Part shown: positions 1 through 10,583 of the stretch, piece by piece | Layout of the letters: each line of letters begins with the position of its first letter | Numbering within the stretch: the stretch's first letter is position 1 | DNA from: Candidatus Aphodovivens avistercoris | Lineage (GTDB): Bacteria > Actinomycetota > Coriobacteriia > Coriobacteriales > Eggerthellaceae | DNA length: 43,228 nt | Assembly: GCA_018710945.1 (NCBI GenBank) | Contig: DVIW01000018.1 | Coordinates: forward strand, 1-43,228 | Direction of reading: 5' to 3' | Notes under the pieces: model-generated | What the model was told of the DNA's origin: nothing | The model's input: only the letters and a program-made list of their open reading frames with translations | Database searches by the model: none | Translations under genes and position numbers: made by a program

Positions 1-162
1 GGCGCCCACTGGGCGCCTCGAGTCGCTGCGGAACTGCGCGCGAGACCCCGCCGCCGAGGCGGCCCTACGGCATTTTGCAGGTGGGGGTGGGCAAGGTGTA
101 CAACGGTGGGGGCGTGGGGTGTCCATCGTGCAGCGTGTTTGCTCGGTGCAGGTAGAGGACTA
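1..162. other. Left-edge non-coding stretch
   Basis: No convincing gene is seen here; the short open frames have no ribosome binding site. Positions 1-17 form a 7-bp hairpin (GGCGCCC/GGGCGCC, loop ACT), possibly the end of an upstream transcription unit. Positions 83-119 hold four G-runs of three or more G, which might form a G-quadruplex on the plus strand. The metK promoter follows immediately. Confidence 0.4.
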
Positions 163-191
163 TTGCCATTATCCTTGGGTACGGGTACCAT
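163..191 (+). promoter_or_regulatory. Candidate metK promoter
   Basis: TTGCCA (163-168) and TACCAT (186-191) are separated by 17 bp, a good fit to a housekeeping sigma promoter. Transcription would start near 198. The leader would then contain a small GCCCGC/GGCGGGC hairpin (about 204-219) and the SAM-riboswitch-like element before metK. Confidence 0.55.
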
Positions 192-225
192 TCCCTACAG
201 CTTGCCCGCGAAGGCGGGCGCGTAT

Positions 226-355
226 CCGTTTATCAAGAGCCGGGGGAGAGAGTTGGCTCGTCGATCCCGGCACCAACCTGGGGCAGGCGCCCCGGCGCTT
301 CCGGTCGGCGGCAACGGCCGGCAAGCGCGGCGCCAAACGCCTTAAGGTGGTACGG
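226..355 (+). promoter_or_regulatory. SAM riboswitch (S-box-like) in the metK leader
   Basis: The leader carries the recognisable S-box landmarks: TATCAAGAG near 231, a GGGGAGAGAGTTGGCTC segment, then CCCGGCACCAACC near 256, and GGCGCCAAACGCC near 329. A closing P1 helix can be drawn: CCGT-TTATC (226-234) pairs with GGTGG-T-ACGG (346-355), nine pairs including G-U and one bulged T. The element lies 25 nt before the metK start, so it probably controls translation or early termination. S-box RNAs commonly sense S-adenosylmethionine upstream of metK. I could not run a covariance model; the subtype (SAM-I or SAM-IV) is undecided. Confidence 0.72.
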
Positions 356-380
356 CCGACAGCGATGAAGGAGGAGCTTC

Positions 381-1658
381 ATGGCCACTGAAACGAACAC
401 TGCCCAATCCAGTTTCCTGTTCACCTCGGAATCGGTCACCGAGGGCCATCCCGACAAGATCTGCGACCAGATTTCCGACGCCATCCTGGACGCCATTCTG
501 GAGAAGGAGATCCAGCTGCAGAAAGAGGGCTACGTGGCGCCGAGCGGCCAGCCTGCCGACGTGAAGAAGGTGCGCTGCGCCTGCGAGACGATGGTGACCA
601 CCGGCCTGGCCGTGGTGGCCGGCGAGATCCGCACGCAGGCATGGGTGGACGTGCAGTCCATCGTGCGCGAAGTGATCTGCGACATCGGCTACGACCGCGC
701 CAAGTACGGCTTCGACGGCACCACCTGCGGCGTGCTGAACGCCATCCACGAGCAGAGCCCCGACATCGCCCAGGGCGTCGACGAGTCGTGGGAGGCCCAG
801 CACGGCGAGGCCGCCGACGACCCCTACGAGCTGGTGGGCGCGGGCGACCAAGGGATGATGTTCGGCTACGCCTGCGACGAGACGAAGACCCTCATGCCCA
901 TGCCCATCTACCTGGCCCAGCGCATGAGCGAGCGGCTTTCCCAGGTGCGCAAGGACGGCACGCTGCCCTACCTGCGCCCCGACGGCAAGACGCAGGTGAC
1001 CGTGCGCTACGAGGACGGCCGCCCCGTGAACGTGGAGAAGGTGGTGGTGTCGTCGCAGCACGCCGAGGACGTGGACAACGCCACGCTGCGCGCCGACATC
1101 GTGGAGCACGTGGTGCGTCCGGTGCTGGCCGACGAGGGCATAAAGCTGTCGGAGACGGCGCAGATCCACATCAACCCCACCGGCCGCTTCGTCATCGGCG
1201 GTCCCATGGGCGACTGCGGCGTGACCGGCCGCAAGATCATCGTGGACACCTACGGCGGCATGGGCCGCCACGGCGGCGGCGCGTTCTCCGGCAAGGACTG
1301 CACCAAGGTGGACCGCTCGGCCGCCTACGCGGCGCGCTGGGTGGCGAAGAACGTGGTCGCGGCCGGTCTGGCCTCCCGCTGCGAGGTGCAGGTGGCCTAC
1401 GCCATCGGCGTGGCGCAGCCGGTGTCGCTGATGGTGGACACGTTCGGCACCGCGAAGGTGCCCGAGGCCGACATCGAGCGCGCCATCGCGCAGGTGTTCG
1501 ACCTGCGTCCCGGCGCCATCATCGACGCGCTGGATTTGCGCCGTCCCATCTACCGCAAGACGGCCGCCTACGGGCACTTCGGCCGCGAGCTTCCCGAGTT
1601 CACCTGGGAGCGCACCGATCGCGTGGACGCTTTGCGCGCCGCCTGCGGGCTGGCGTAG
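381..1658 (+). CDS. metK: S-adenosylmethionine synthetase (methionine adenosyltransferase)
   Basis: Cytosolic enzyme that makes S-adenosylmethionine from methionine and ATP. The 425-residue product shows family landmarks: [17 protein letters not shown] near the N-terminus, [16 protein letters not shown] in the middle, the glycine-rich GGGAFSGKD loop and the C-terminal [15 protein letters not shown] segment. It is a little longer than the usual roughly 390-400 residues because of an insertion near residues 35-55 (around [16 protein letters not shown]). The ATG is preceded by GAAGGAGG. The S-box-like leader just upstream matches product feedback. SAM is also the cosubstrate of the glycyl radical activase and the rRNA methyltransferase in this window, although no operon links them. 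Identification is firm. Confidence 0.97.
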   Translation: MATETNTAQSSFLFTSESVTEGHPDKICDQISDAILDAILEKEIQLQKEGYVAPSGQPADVKKVRCACETMVTTGLAVVAGEIRTQAWVDVQSIVREVICDIGYDRAKYGFDGTTCGVLNAIHEQSPDIAQGVDESWEAQHGEAADDPYELVGAGDQGMMFGYACDETKTLMPMPIYLAQRMSERLSQVRKDGTLPYLRPDGKTQVTVRYEDGRPVNVEKVVVSSQHAEDVDNATLRADIVEHVVRPVLADEGIKLSETAQIHINPTGRFVIGGPMGDCGVTGRKIIVDTYGGMGRHGGGAFSGKDCTKVDRSAAYAARWVAKNVVAAGLASRCEVQVAYAIGVAQPVSLMVDTFGTAKVPEADIERAIAQVFDLRPGAIIDALDLRRPIYRKTAAYGHFGRELPEFTWERTDRVDALRAACGLA

Positions 1659-1673
1659 GGATCAGAAAACGAA

Positions 1674-1702
1674 AGCGCCCCGCCGGCGGTCGGCGGGGCG
1701 CT
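1674..1702 (-). terminator. Terminator between metK and the convergent ATPase gene
   Basis: AGCGCCCCGCC (1674-1684) pairs perfectly with GGCGGGGCGCT (1692-1702) around a 7-nt loop. Read on the minus strand the stem is followed by a T-rich TTTCGTTTTC, so it best serves the minus-strand ATPase gene. On the plus strand no U-run follows, so it would only act as a roadblock or stabilising hairpin for metK. Confidence 0.7.
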
Positions 1703-1757
1703 GCGAAACGCCTTCGATCGGCGCGGCGGGTGCGAGCATCCGCCGCGCCGGTTCATT

Positions 1758-4106
1758 TTAGTCGCGCGGGCGTAGGCGGTTGATGCAGGCGAACACCTCT
1801 TCGCGGCGCGGCAGCGCCAGGCCGCAGGCAGGGAAGGAGGTGTCGGCGACGGCTGCCAGCCCGCCCTCTTCCACGGCGGCCATGGCCTCGGCCACGACGG
1901 CGCACACCGACTGGCGCGAGAACAGGTCGCGCTCCATGCACCACTTCACGATGCAGCCGAGCGCCTTGGCCTGCTCCGCGTCGGCCAGCTGCTCGACGAA
2001 GCGCATGTCGGCGCCCAAGCCGCCCACGCGCACGTCCACGCCGCCGAGCACCTTCACGCGCAGGCGCTCCGGGCCCTTCGCGCCGGCGCCCTCGCGGCGG
2101 GCCTTGTCGTCCTTGCGGGCCTCGGAGGCGGTCTTGACCGTCAGCGGGTGCTGCGGCGTGGCGATGGTGCGGTCCTTGCCGGGCAGCGCGAAGCCCTCGG
2201 CGCGCGGTACGGGGGCGGCGCCGCGCTGGGCGCACACCTCTTTCACGGCGTCCGCGATGTCGCGCGGCTCGTAGTTCTCCATCTGGATGATGGTGTCGGC
2301 CACGCCGAAGAACGCGCCGGACGAGCCGGCCACCACGATGGTGGACACGCCCGCCCGCTCGTACAGGTCGCGCAGGCGCTCGACGAACGGCGTGATGGGC
2401 TCGCCCTCGCGCGCGATGACGGCCTGCATCAGCTCTTCGCGCACCATGAAGTTGGTGGCCGAGGTGTCCTCGTCGATGAGGAACGCGCGGCAGCCGGCCT
2501 CCAGCGCCTCGGCCGTGGAAGCCGCCTGCGACGTGGAGCCGCTGGCGTCGTCGGTCCAGAAGCTGTCGGTGGGCACGTTGTTGGGCAGGTTGTTGATGAA
2601 CAGCGAGATGTCGGTGCCGCGCACGCTGCGGCCGTCCTCGGCGCGCAGCTTCATGGCCGTGCGGTCGCACAGCACGAACTCGCGGCCGTCGCCGGCGATG
2701 TGGTCGTACACGCCGCTCTCGATGGCCTTCAAAAGCGTGGACTTGCCGTGGTAGCCGCCGCCCACGACAAGCGTGACGCCGCGCGGGACGCCCATGCCCT
2801 CCACGGTGCCGGCGTGCGGCGCCTCCAGCGCCACGCGCAGCGACTCGGGCGAGCGGAACGGGACGGCGTTTTCCATGGGGCGCGCGGAGATGCCGCTTTC
2901 GCGCGGCAGCACGGCGCCGTCGGCCACGAACGCCACCAGGCCCCGCTGCTCCATCTGCTCGCGCAGGGCGTGCTGGTCGTCGGCCAGGTTCGCCACGGCC
3001 TCAAGCTCGCCCTCGGCGTAGCTGACGGCCAAAAGCGAGTCGCGCACGATGCGCGGCAGCACGGTGAAGAACATCTCCTCGAACTCGCGCGTGGCGATGG
3101 CGCGCTCGCGCGCGGGGAAGGACGCCTCGAAGCTCACCTGCACGGCCTCGCCGTCGATCTGGCAGGCCGAGCGCTCCAGAACCTCCTGGCCGGGGCGGCT
3201 GCAGGTGAACGCGCCGCCCTTGATGAAGTCGGCGAAATCGAGCGGGTTGCGGGCGATGGCCTGGTTGAACGCGCGCAGAACGCGGTCCTGCAGCGCGACG
3301 CGCTTCCACGGCTCGTCGAACAGCGCGGCATCGAAGCCGGCCACGTCCTGCGGAACCCGCACGGTCACGCGCGAGGGCGGGGCGAACGGGTCGCGCTGCG
3401 AGCGGTGGATGGAAAGCTCGTAGCTGTCGAAGGCGTAGACGCCCTCCACGTCGCGGTAGGCGGCGTAGCCCTTGCCCGAGATGCGCTCGAGCACGGAGCG
3501 CAAAAGCTCCGCGTCGCCGCGGCGCGGGCCTTCGTCGTCCTTGCGGAAGCCGCGGCCGCCGCCGCGGTCCACGTGCAGCTTCTCGCGCGGGGCGCGGTCG
3601 AAGCGGTCGTCGCGCCGGTCGCGGCCGCCGAAGGAGCCGCCGCGGGGCGCTCCGTCGCGGTCGTGGCCGCGGTCGAAGGGCTTCTTCCCGCCGCGGTCGC
3701 CGTAGGGCTTGCGGTCGCCGAAGGGCTTGCCGCCGCGCGGGCCGTCTCCGTGGCCGCCGCCGTAGGGCTTGCGCTCGTCGCGCGGGCCGCCGTCGCGGTC
3801 GAAGGGCTTGCGGTCCCGATCGCCATAGGGCTTGCGCTCGCCGTAGGGCTTTCCGCCCCGCGGCTTCCCATCGCGGTCGCCATAGGGTTTGCGGTCCCGG
3901 TCGCCGTAGGGCTTGCCGTCGCGCCCGCCGCGCTCGCCGTAAGGCTTGCGGTCCCCGTAGGGCTTCCCGCCCCGGTCGTCGCGCTTGCCGTAGGGCTTGC
4001 CGCCGCGCGGGCGTCCGCCGTCCCTTCCCTGGTCGCCGCCGCGCCCGCCGCGCCCGCGGTAGCCGTCGCGGTCGAACCTTTCTTCGCGTCCGCCTTCGTA
4101 ACTCAC
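1758..4106 (-). CDS. ABC-class P-loop ATPase with KPYG/RG-rich N-terminal tail
   Basis: Predicted ATPase of the ABC-ATPase domain family (PF09818-like), whose cellular role is not established. The product is 782 residues, starting at GTG behind GAGGTGA. Residues from about 195 to the end form the recognised domain: GGGYHGKSTLLKAI is a Walker A motif and RAFLIDEDTSATNFM a Walker B-like motif; there are no membrane segments. The first roughly 190 residues are a low-complexity extension of Gly, Arg, Asp, Lys and Tyr, with nine KPYG units plus KPFG/KPFD variants, probably disordered. Homologs are usually near 560-570 residues, so the tail is the oddity. The gene is divergent from priA and convergent with metK. 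The ATPase assignment is firm; the function is unknown. Confidence 0.88.
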   Translation of the reverse strand: MSYEGGREERFDRDGYRGRGGRGGDQGRDGGRPRGGKPYGKRDDRGGKPYGDRKPYGERGGRDGKPYGDRDRKPYGDRDGKPRGGKPYGERKPYGDRDRKPFDRDGGPRDERKPYGGGHGDGPRGGKPFGDRKPYGDRGGKKPFDRGHDRDGAPRGGSFGGRDRRDDRFDRAPREKLHVDRGGGRGFRKDDEGPRRGDAELLRSVLERISGKGYAAYRDVEGVYAFDSYELSIHRSQRDPFAPPSRVTVRVPQDVAGFDAALFDEPWKRVALQDRVLRAFNQAIARNPLDFADFIKGGAFTCSRPGQEVLERSACQIDGEAVQVSFEASFPARERAIATREFEEMFFTVLPRIVRDSLLAVSYAEGELEAVANLADDQHALREQMEQRGLVAFVADGAVLPRESGISARPMENAVPFRSPESLRVALEAPHAGTVEGMGVPRGVTLVVGGGYHGKSTLLKAIESGVYDHIAGDGREFVLCDRTAMKLRAEDGRSVRGTDISLFINNLPNNVPTDSFWTDDASGSTSQAASTAEALEAGCRAFLIDEDTSATNFMVREELMQAVIAREGEPITPFVERLRDLYERAGVSTIVVAGSSGAFFGVADTIIQMENYEPRDIADAVKEVCAQRGAAPVPRAEGFALPGKDRTIATPQHPLTVKTASEARKDDKARREGAGAKGPERLRVKVLGGVDVRVGGLGADMRFVEQLADAEQAKALGCIVKWCMERDLFSRQSVCAVVAEAMAAVEEGGLAAVADTSFPACGLALPRREEVFACINRLRPRD

Positions 4107-4235
4107 CGTTCACCTCGTATCGTGTCCAGGCCCGACGGCGCTTGGGGCCGCCGGGCGCGTTGCCTTGCGATGATGGGCAACAGCATAGCAGGAAACGCGC
4201 GTTCTTTGGGCGATGCGGTCCCGCTGCCGGGCGGC

Positions 4236-4244
4236 TGGTATACT
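4236..4244 (+). promoter_or_regulatory. Extended -10 promoter of priA, probably leaderless
   Basis: TGG-TATACT (4236-4244) is an extended -10 element. The A of the priA ATG lies at 4252, eight bases after the -10 hexamer, about where transcription should begin. No Shine-Dalgarno sequence precedes the ATG, and no good -35 hexamer is seen at normal spacing. This suggests a leaderless mRNA. Confidence 0.5.
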
Positions 4245-4251
4245 GATCTGC

Positions 4252-6606
4252 ATGAAACTCGCATCGGTTATCCTCGATATTCCCACGCAGGCGCTCGACG
4301 CGCCCTACACCTACGCCGTTCCCGACGACGCCGACGAGACCGGCACCGGGCCGGTGCAGGTGGGCTGCGCGGTGCTCGTGCCGCTGGGCGCGCGCCGCGC
4401 GGTGGGGTTCGTCGTGGAGGTTTCCGAATCCGACCCGGCGCAGGCCGGCGTCGACCCGGCGAAGCTCAAGCCCGTGCAGCGCGTGGTGGGCGGTCCTTAC
4501 TTCGACGAAGAGGGCGCTGCGTGCGCTCAGTGGCTCTCGGAGCGCTACATCGCCCCGCTGTCCTCCTGCGTGCGCCTGTTTACCCCGCCCGGCGGCGTGC
4601 CGCGCCTCGTGCGCACCGCCCAGGGCGGCTGGCGGCTGGAGGCGCCCGCCGTGGGCGAGGTCGACGACCGCTGGGCCGTGCCCGGGCCCGCTCTGGCGGA
4701 TTTCAAGCCGCGCAAGAATGCGGTGAAGCAGCAGGCCATCGTGGAGGCGCTCGCGCTCGGCGAGGTGCGCGTGGCGGAGCTTTCCGCCCAGGTGGGCAGC
4801 GTCTCCGGCGCGCTGAAGGCGCTGGCGGACAAGGGCGCGGTGCGCATCGAGTCGCGCCGCCGCTACCGCGTGCCCGTCTCTTCGCCGGGTGCGGTGGGAG
4901 AGACAGGCGGCGGGGAAGGGGCCGCTTCGGATGCCGCCCCCGCGCCCCGCCCGCAGCTCACGCCCGGCCAGGCGGCCGCCGTCGAGGCCATCCGCGACGC
5001 GTGCCGCGAAGGGGTCGGCGGCGTGGTGTGCGTGGACGGCGTTACCGGCTCGGGCAAGACCGAGGTGTACCTGCGCGCCATCGAGGACGTGCTGGCGCGC
5101 GGGCGCACCGCGTGCGTGCTGGTGCCCGAGATCTCGCTGACCCCCCAGACCGTGGCCCGCTTCCGCGCGCGCTTCGGCGAGCGGGTAGCCGTCATGCATT
5201 CGCGCATGAGCGCCGGCGAGCGCTACGACCAATGGGACTTCATCCGCTCTGGCCAGGCGCGCGTGGTGGTGGGGGCGCGCAGCGCGTTGTTCGCCCCGCT
5301 GGCCAACCGCGGGCTCATCATCATCGACGAGGAGCACGAGGGCTCCTACAAGCAGGACAGCGCCCCGCGCTATCACGCGCGCGACGTGGCCGTGTGGCTG
5401 GCGCGCCGCAGCGGGGCGGCGGTGGTGCTGGGCAGCGCCACGCCTTCCATCGAGACGCTCTTCGCGTGCCGCACCGACCCTGCGTGGCGCCGGGTGGAGC
5501 TGCCCGAGCGCGCCAACGGGCGCCCGCTTCCCGCCGTGCAGGTGGTGGACATGGCGCGCGAGTTCGGCTCGGGTTCGCGCTCCATGTTCTCGTGCGCGTT
5601 GACCGCCGCGCTGCAGGAAGAGCTCTCCGCCGGTCGCAAGGCGGTGCTGCTGCTGAACCAGCGCGGGTTCGCGAAATTCCTGTTGTGCCGCGACTGCGGG
5701 TTCGTGCCGGAATGCCCATCGTGCTCTACCTCGCTGACCTACCACGAGCGCGGCAACTTCCTCATCTGCCATCACTGCGGCTACCGCATCGTCGCGCCGG
5801 CGCGCTGCCCGGAGTGCGGCAGCCCCTACCTCAAGCGGTTCGGCGCGGGCACCCAGCGCGTTGAGGACGAGCTGCGTGCGCTTCTGGACGCCCTGCCGGG
5901 CGCGGGGCCGGAGGTGCCCATCATCCGCATGGACGCCGACACCACCAAGGGCAAGGGCGCCCACGAGCGGCTGCTCGGGCGCTTCGCCGCAAGCGATGCT
6001 GCGGTGCTTCTGGGCACGCAGATGATAGCGAAGGGGCTCGACTTCGACGACGTGACGCTGGTGGGCGTCATCAATGCCGACACCCAGCTGCACCTGCCCG
6101 ACTACCGCGCCGCCGAGCGCACGTTCGACCTGGTGGAACAGGTGGCGGGCCGCGCCGGGCGCGCGCAGCTGCCCGGGCGCGTGATGGTGCAGACCTACGA
6201 GGCCGACAACGCCGCCATCTGCGCCGCAGCCCGCTACGACCGTGCGGCGTTTCTGGCCGACGAGCTGCCCAAGCGCCGGATGCTGGGGTACCCGCCGTTC
6301 GTGCGCATGGCCAACGTGCTAGTGTGGGGCCCCGACGAAGAGGCCGTGCGCACCACCGCCCAAAGCGTGCAGGCCGACCTGGCGGCGCGCGTCCACGACT
6401 ACGCGCCCGACGCCCCCGGCTGGACGGTGCTGCCCGCCGCACCCTGCGTGCTGGCGAAGCTGCGCGGCACCTATCGCTGGCACGTGGTGGTGAAGTGCCC
6501 GCCGGCCTCCAACCTCTCAGGCGTCCTGCTGCCGTACTTCCGCGCCCGCCGCACGACGAAGGGCGCCAACGTCGCCGTTGACGTGGACCCGGTGGACCTG
6601 TTGTAA
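4252..6606 (+). CDS. priA: Primosomal replication-restart helicase PriA
   Basis: DNA helicase that recognises stalled forks and reloads the replisome. The 784-residue product has an N-terminal DNA-binding region ([11 protein letters not shown]...), Walker [12 protein letters not shown] near residues 262-272, a DEEH helicase box in [14 protein letters not shown], and a zinc-binding insert with paired cysteines ([25 protein letters not shown]) as in the PriA family. The C-terminal helicase motifs ([24 protein letters not shown]) are intact. I chose the ATG at 4252 because it starts at the conserved N-terminus; upstream in-frame codons overlap the promoter. The gene stands alone, divergent from the ABC-class ATPase. 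Confidence 0.95.
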   Translation: MKLASVILDIPTQALDAPYTYAVPDDADETGTGPVQVGCAVLVPLGARRAVGFVVEVSESDPAQAGVDPAKLKPVQRVVGGPYFDEEGAACAQWLSERYIAPLSSCVRLFTPPGGVPRLVRTAQGGWRLEAPAVGEVDDRWAVPGPALADFKPRKNAVKQQAIVEALALGEVRVAELSAQVGSVSGALKALADKGAVRIESRRRYRVPVSSPGAVGETGGGEGAASDAAPAPRPQLTPGQAAAVEAIRDACREGVGGVVCVDGVTGSGKTEVYLRAIEDVLARGRTACVLVPEISLTPQTVARFRARFGERVAVMHSRMSAGERYDQWDFIRSGQARVVVGARSALFAPLANRGLIIIDEEHEGSYKQDSAPRYHARDVAVWLARRSGAAVVLGSATPSIETLFACRTDPAWRRVELPERANGRPLPAVQVVDMAREFGSGSRSMFSCALTAALQEELSAGRKAVLLLNQRGFAKFLLCRDCGFVPECPSCSTSLTYHERGNFLICHHCGYRIVAPARCPECGSPYLKRFGAGTQRVEDELRALLDALPGAGPEVPIIRMDADTTKGKGAHERLLGRFAASDAAVLLGTQMIAKGLDFDDVTLVGVINADTQLHLPDYRAAERTFDLVEQVAGRAGRAQLPGRVMVQTYEADNAAICAAARYDRAAFLADELPKRRMLGYPPFVRMANVLVWGPDEEAVRTTAQSVQADLAARVHDYAPDAPGWTVLPAAPCVLAKLRGTYRWHVVVKCPPASNLSGVLLPYFRARRTTKGANVAVDVDPVDLL

Positions 6607-6671
6607 GGAACGGCTGGCGAAGCGGCCCGTTCGGCGCGTTCGCGCTGCGGCGCAAGCGGTCCATTCCGCCG

Positions 6672-6701
6672 TTGATCAACGGGAAAGCGTTATGCTACAA
6701 T
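6672..6701 (+). promoter_or_regulatory. rpoD promoter
   Basis: TTGATC (6672-6677) and TACAAT (6696-6701) with an 18-bp spacer and an extended TGC before the -10. Transcription should start near 6708. This excludes an upstream ATG at 6672 as the rpoD start and supports the GTG at 6771. Confidence 0.72.
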
Positions 6702-6770
6702 GCTCTGCTGTATCTTTATGCGCGTGCCGGTGCGCTGGTTGCGCGCGCCTTCGATCGAAAGGAAGATCAC

Positions 6771-8030
<1,260 letters not shown>

Positions 8031-8077
8031 CGATCGTCGCTGCCACCCCGCGCAAGGGGGCGGCGAAAAAGGTTCGC

Positions 8078-8168
8078 GAGGCCCCGGCGACCGGTTCGCG
8101 GGCGCCGCGTCCCTCCTGCCCTCGGCAGGAAAGGCGCGGCGCGGCGGGCTGGCCGTCGGGGCCTTTTC
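8078..8168 (+). terminator. Terminator after rpoD
   Basis: AGGCCCCGGCGACC near 8079 pairs with GGCCGTCGGGGCCT ending near 8163, with one G-U pair and a nested GC hairpin, and is followed by TTTT (8164-8167). The long branched stem is typical of a strong intrinsic terminator. It closes the rpoD transcript before the methyltransferase gene. Confidence 0.6.
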
Positions 8169-8231
8169 GCAAGCGCGCTGCGCCGGGGCGTCCGCCGACG
8201 CTGCCGCCGCGCCGAAGCAAGGAGGAAACGC

Positions 8232-10487
8232 ATGGACACGTCCCACGCCCGCGACGAGCGCGAGTTCTTCGCCAGCTGCCTTGCGGGGCTGGAGCCGCTT
8301 CTGTCCCGCGAGCTGCAGGGGCTGGGTATCCGGCGCACGCGCCCGCTGAGCGGAGGCGTGGCGTTCTTCTGTCCCATGCTGTCGGCGCTGCGCGCGTGTT
8401 TGTGGAGCCGTCTGGCCTCGCGCATCCTGCTGGTGGCGGGGCGCGTGGAAGCCGCCAGCGCCGACGCCCTCTACGAAGGCGTGGCCGCACTTGCCTGGGA
8501 CGGCCTTCTGTCTGAGGGCGCCACGTTCGCCGTGCGCGCGCACGGGGGCAACGAGCAGCTGCGCAACACCTCGTTCATCGCGCTGAAGGCCAAGGACGCC
8601 ATCGCCGACGCAGTGCGCGCTTCGCGCGGAACGCGGCCGAACGTGGACGCCGCCAGCCCGGACGTGTCGGTGGACGTGCTCGTGCACGGAGCGAAGGCCA
8701 CGGTGTCGGTGGATCTGGCCGGCGCGTCGCTGTACCGCCGGGCGTATCTGGACGAGGCGGAGCGGGACGCGCTTTCCACCTCCTGTGCGCAGGCAGCCGC
8801 CTTGCTGGCGCTTGCCGGCTGGGAGGGCCTCGCCGACGGCGCGGCGCTTCTGGACGCGCAGTCGGCCGACGGCGTGCTGGCCTGCGAGGCGGCGCTTCTG
8901 GCCGCCGGCGGCGCGCCGGGCCTGGCGCGGGAGAAGTGGGGCTTTTCAGGCTTGGCCTGCGTCGACGCCGCTTGGTGGGACGAGCTTCTGGCCGAGGCGG
9001 ACGACCGCTTCGAGGCGGGCCTGGCCGCCTGCGCCGCCGACGGCGCCGGGCGCATCGTGGCCGGGCTGCCCTCGCAGCGCCGGCGCGCGGCGGCCCGCAA
9101 GCGCTTCGCCCGGGCGGGAGTGGCGCCGCTCGTGGATGCGCGCCTGGGCGCCTGGGAAGGGGCCGACGCGCTCGAATGGGCGCAGGAGCTGGCGCGCGGC
9201 GGGCGCGTCCTGTCGGTGGCCTCGCTTCTGGCAGCACCCGACCAGTACGCCACCGAGGCGAACGCGCACGCCTGCTACGGCGCGTTCGCGCAGGCAGCCG
9301 CCTGCGCGACGCCGGGCGGCATCGCGACAGCGGCGGGGGCGGACGCCTCGCTCGAGGCGCTGCTGGGCTCCGCTCCCGCAGCCGCCGTGCGCAGCGGGCG
9401 CGGGCGCTTCGCGGCCGATCTGCGCGCATGGGATCCCGGCGCCGCCGTGCGCACGGTGGCTGTGCCCGATGCGCAGGGCGGGCCCGACCGCGCCATCGCC
9501 GTGCGTGATGCCCATGCCGACCAGTTCGCCGCGCGCTTGCGCAAGAACGCGCGCGAGCGCCGCAAGTGGGCGCGCCGCGAGGGCATCGCGTGCTACCGCG
9601 TCTACGATGCCGACCTGCCCGACTTCTCCGTTGCCATCGACGTGTACGAGGGCGATCATGGCGGCGAGCCGGGCCGCTTCCTCCACATCGCCGAGTACGC
9701 GCCGCCGCCCTCCATCGACGCCGACCGCGCGCGCCGCCGTTTCGAGGACGTGCTGGCGCTCGCACCCGCTGTGCTGGGGGCGCTGCCGGCCCACACGTTC
9801 GCGAAGGTGCGCCGCCGCGAGAAAGGCGGCGGGCAGTACCGCTCCGACGAGCGGCGTCCCTTCATCGTGAACACGACCGAGGACGGCCTGGCGTTCGAGG
9901 TGGACCTGAACGGGTACCTGGACACAGGGCTGTTTCTGGACCACCGGCTCACGCGCGAGCTGGTGGGTTCCCACGCGCGCGGGGCGCGGTTCCTGAACCT
10001 GTTCGCCTACACGGGCTCGGCCTCGGTGCACGCGGCGGCGGGCGGCGCGGCCGAGACGGTGACGGTGGACCTGTCGCAGACGTATCTGGACTGGGCCGAG
10101 CGCAACATGGCCGCCAACGGCTTCGACGGCCCGGACGCCTACTTCGAGCGCTCCGACGCGATGGAGTGGGTCACCTACGCGCGGCGCCGCGGCTTCCGCT
10201 TCGATCTGATCTTCGTGGACCCGCCCACGTTCTCCAACAGCAAGGCCATGGGCAAGCGCACCTGGGACGTGCAGCGCGACCACGCCGAGCTGCTCATCGG
10301 CGTGTCGCGCCTGCTGTCCGAGGACGGTCTGGCCGTCTTCTCGTGCAACCTGCGCTCGTTCAAGCCCGACGTGGAGACGCTTCAGAAGTACGGCGTGGCG
10401 CTGGAGGACATCACCGCCCAGACCATCCCGCACGACTTCGAGCGCAACCCGAAGATCCACAAGTGCTACCTCGTCCGCCGCGCGTAG
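8232..10487 (+). CDS. rlmL: RlmKL-type fused 23S rRNA methyltransferase with a degenerate RlmL half
   Basis: Family members methylate 23S rRNA at G2445 (RlmL half, m2G) and G2069 (RlmK half, m7G). The 751-residue protein starts behind AAGGAGG. It has an N-terminal THUMP region (about 60-165), then an RlmL-like domain, then an RlmK domain with LFAYTGSASVHAA, VTVDLSQTYLDWAERN and the catalytic-loop motif FVDPPTFSNSK near residue 663. In the RlmL half the expected DP.CGSGT SAM-binding motif reads DAQSADGVL (from residue 208) and no NPPYG motif is found, although flanking segments such as APGLxxxKWGFSGL align well. So the C-terminal activity is probably intact and the N-terminal one lost. The GC-rich gene reads through without frameshift. 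Confidence 0.88.
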   Translation: MDTSHARDEREFFASCLAGLEPLLSRELQGLGIRRTRPLSGGVAFFCPMLSALRACLWSRLASRILLVAGRVEAASADALYEGVAALAWDGLLSEGATFAVRAHGGNEQLRNTSFIALKAKDAIADAVRASRGTRPNVDAASPDVSVDVLVHGAKATVSVDLAGASLYRRAYLDEAERDALSTSCAQAAALLALAGWEGLADGAALLDAQSADGVLACEAALLAAGGAPGLAREKWGFSGLACVDAAWWDELLAEADDRFEAGLAACAADGAGRIVAGLPSQRRRAAARKRFARAGVAPLVDARLGAWEGADALEWAQELARGGRVLSVASLLAAPDQYATEANAHACYGAFAQAAACATPGGIATAAGADASLEALLGSAPAAAVRSGRGRFAADLRAWDPGAAVRTVAVPDAQGGPDRAIAVRDAHADQFAARLRKNARERRKWARREGIACYRVYDADLPDFSVAIDVYEGDHGGEPGRFLHIAEYAPPPSIDADRARRRFEDVLALAPAVLGALPAHTFAKVRRREKGGGQYRSDERRPFIVNTTEDGLAFEVDLNGYLDTGLFLDHRLTRELVGSHARGARFLNLFAYTGSASVHAAAGGAAETVTVDLSQTYLDWAERNMAANGFDGPDAYFERSDAMEWVTYARRRGFRFDLIFVDPPTFSNSKAMGKRTWDVQRDHAELLIGVSRLLSEDGLAVFSCNLRSFKPDVETLQKYGVALEDITAQTIPHDFERNPKIHKCYLVRRA

Positions 10488-10583
10488 GGCGGGCCAGCGC
10501 GGTGGGCGGGCAGCGGGGAAGCGCAACCTGCCACCCGGAGCCGTTCGCTGCCTGAGCCTCGCCGGCCCTCGCCCGCGGCGCCC

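Noticed and set aside
83..119. G-quadruplex regulator before metK
   Set aside because: Four G-runs exist but one loop is about 16 bases, and the site lies upstream of the likely promoter; too weak to claim.
2148..6093. Very long open frames opposite the ATPase gene and priA (over 1000 codons)
   Set aside because: They are antisense shadows caused by high GC content; their Arg/Ala/His-rich products have no ribosome site, no family features and cross real gene boundaries.
6672..6770. Longer RpoD starting at the ATG at 6672
   Set aside because: That ATG overlaps the -35 hexamer, and the extra residues are not typical of sigma factors; the GTG at 6771 has a ribosome site.
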